Shown here piece by piece: positions 5,514-6,657 of a stretch of 6,657 bases of DNA. This DNA comes from Desulfuromonadaceae bacterium (GTDB taxonomy: Bacteria; Desulfobacterota; Desulfuromonadia; Desulfuromonadales; Geopsychrobacteraceae). Position 1 is the first letter of the stretch. Each line of letters begins with the position of its first letter. The stretch is taken from contig JADGED010000133.1 in NCBI GenBank assembly GCA_016744555.1, positions 1-6,657 of the forward strand, read 5' to 3'. The translations under genes were made by a program, and so were the position numbers. A model generated the notes under the pieces. The model worked only from the letters and a program-made list of their open reading frames with translations, searched no databases and was not told the origin of the DNA.

Positions 5514-6657
5514 TCAACAATCGATCGAGCGTAAATCGTCAATTACCTTACCATCATTGGGAAGAGAACCGGGCTGACAAAGGTCTATTTCGGTACGCAA
5601 CTTGGCGATTCCTTTGAAACTCTCAGCCAAAGTCTGAGCAAAATCGGCATCATCAGTGTTTGTGGATTCGACCTGCAAACAAATTTCGTCCAACCCTTTC
5701 GCGTTATGACTAACAACCAATCTAGCTTTGACCGCTTCATCATGTTGATCAATTACCGCTGCGATTTGACTTGGATGGACAAACAAACCTCTAACTTTTG
5801 CCGATTGATCAGCGCGCCCCATCCAGCCTTTAATCCGCTGATTGGTACGGCCGCAATTACTTTGCCCTGGCAAAATAGCTGACAGATCTCCGGTAGCGAA
5901 ACGGATCAACGGATAGTCACTATCTAAGCAGGTAACTACCACCTCGCCAACTTCACCAGCCGGAACTGGTTCACCGGTTCCAGGTCGGACAATTTCGACA
6001 ATTACCCCCTCGTCGAGAATCATTCCCGGTTCTGCTGATGATTCATAGGCGATAACACCAAGATCGGCAGTAGCATAGCATTGCACCACTTCGATCCCAC
6101 GGCGGGAAAATTCACTGCGCATAGTTGGTGAAAAATATTCACCCGACACCAGACCTTTTTTCAAGCAAATCAGATCAAGAGAGAGTTCATCGCCTTTTTC
6201 GAGGATAATTTGTAAAAAAGATGGCGTACCAACATAAGCATCGGGGCGTAAATCGGCAATAGTGCGAGCCTGCAATTCTGTTTGCCCTGTACCTGCCGGG
6301 AATACAGCGCACCCCAAAGCAAATGCTCCACTTTCAACCATCGCCCCAGCGGGAGTGAAATGGTAAGAAAAACAGTTATGGATTAAATCACCAGAGCGAA
6401 CTCCAGCTGCATATAAAGCACGAGCAAAGCGCCAACAATCCTGACGATTAGTTTCTGGCTCATAAATTGGCCCCGGAGACGCAAAAACCCGCTTTAATGT
6501 TGGTGGGTTCAGAATCGCCAACCCACCGAAAGGTGGTGTACTCTGCTGCAATTCCAACAATTCACTTTTGCGAGTCAAAGGCATTTTTGCCAATATGGTG
6601 CGATCAACCTGCTTCAGATCGGCAAATCCACTTAGGGTTTCACTATAATAAGGAGAA
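5514..6657 (-). CDS. Phenylacetate-CoA ligase-like protein, N-terminus outside window
   Basis: Adenylate-forming protein of the PaaK type, 380 residues visible. The frame stays open to the right edge, and the residues upstream of TTG 6593 (including FADLKQVDRTILAKMPLTRK) continue the family N-terminus, so that TTG is internal; perhaps 30-50 residues are missing. Signs of the family are YATADLG in the position of the YG-x-x-E motif (minus strand about 6077), LIRFATGDLSAI (about 5900), GRADQSAKVRGLFVHPSQI (about 5810) and a C-terminal PNDGKVIDDLR whose lysine (codon 5549-5547) is in the catalytic position. The phosphate-binding loop is unusual: FASPGPIYEP (6485-6456) stands where PaaK has SSGTTGKP, keeping Ser, Gly and Pro but losing the Thr-Thr-Gly-Lys part. 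It may use an arylacetate or another acid, or may have a changed reaction. It lies 201 bases upstream of the regulator, so co-transcription is uncertain. Confidence 0.87.
   Translation of the reverse strand, partial: SPYYSETLSGFADLKQVDRTILAKMPLTRKSELLELQQSTPPFGGLAILNPPTLKRVFASPGPIYEPETNRQDCWRFARALYAAGVRSGDLIHNCFSYHFTPAGAMVESGAFALGCAVFPAGTGQTELQARTIADLRPDAYVGTPSFLQIILEKGDELSLDLICLKKGLVSGEYFSPTMRSEFSRRGIEVVQCYATADLGVIAYESSAEPGMILDEGVIVEIVRPGTGEPVPAGEVGEVVVTCLDSDYPLIRFATGDLSAILPGQSNCGRTNQRIKGWMGRADQSAKVRGLFVHPSQIAAVIDQHDEAVKARLVVSHNAKGLDEICLQVESTNTDDADFAQTLAESFKGIAKLRTEIDLCQPGSLPNDGKVIDDLRSIDC

Noticed and set aside
6591..6593. TTG 6593 as the start of the PaaK-like gene
   Set aside because: The frame remains open to the window edge, and the upstream residues match the expected family N-terminus, so the start lies outside.

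Overview
The window reads as part of an anaerobe's energy or amino-acid metabolism region. Every confident gene lies on the minus strand, so transcription runs right to left. The enzymes are an oxygen-sensitive 2-oxoacid:ferredoxin oxidoreductase, a 2[4Fe-4S] ferredoxin subunit and two CoA ligases of the adenylate-forming superfamily. With a moderate, slightly AT-leaning base composition and a CACCAAG-rich inverted repeat of a kind I associate with sulfur- and metal-reducing deltaproteobacteria (Desulfobacterota), this suggests a strictly anaerobic bacterium of that sort. The taxonomic guess is weak and rests on recall, not on a search.

Layout, in order of transcription. At 6657-5514 is a phenylacetate-CoA ligase-like protein whose N-terminus lies outside the window. 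A 201-base gap follows (5513-5313) that holds a plausible sigma70 promoter and an AT-only palindrome. Next comes a tight run of genes: an XRE-cupin regulator (5312-4737), an ACSF2-type acyl-CoA synthetase (4722-3046), a 2[4Fe-4S] ferredoxin subunit (3049-2834), a VorB-type alpha subunit (2678-1623) and a fused beta-gamma subunit (1630-215). A clean intrinsic terminator closes the unit at 180-154. The remaining left end (1-153) holds a candidate leftward promoter and perhaps the first codons of another gene.

The regulator-to-terminator block looks like one operon. Its genes are separated by 14 bases or overlap by 3-8 bases, except for a 155-base gap between ferredoxin and alpha subunit. That gap contains a long imperfect inverted repeat. 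Several starts need care: the synthetase begins at GTG, ferredoxin and alpha subunit at TTG, and for the regulator and the beta-gamma protein the longest open frame begins upstream of the Shine-Dalgarno sequence, so the real starts are the internal ATGs at 5312 and 1630.

The most coherent reading is that the synthetase (and perhaps the PaaK-like protein) turns a free carboxylic acid into its acyl-CoA, while the oxidoreductase interconverts acyl-CoA + CO2 + reduced ferredoxin with a 2-oxoacid. In one direction this would assimilate branched-chain or aryl acids into amino acids; in the other it would oxidise amino-acid-derived 2-oxoacids. The XRE-cupin protein would control the operon in response to a small ligand. 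The exact substrate cannot be told from the sequence.
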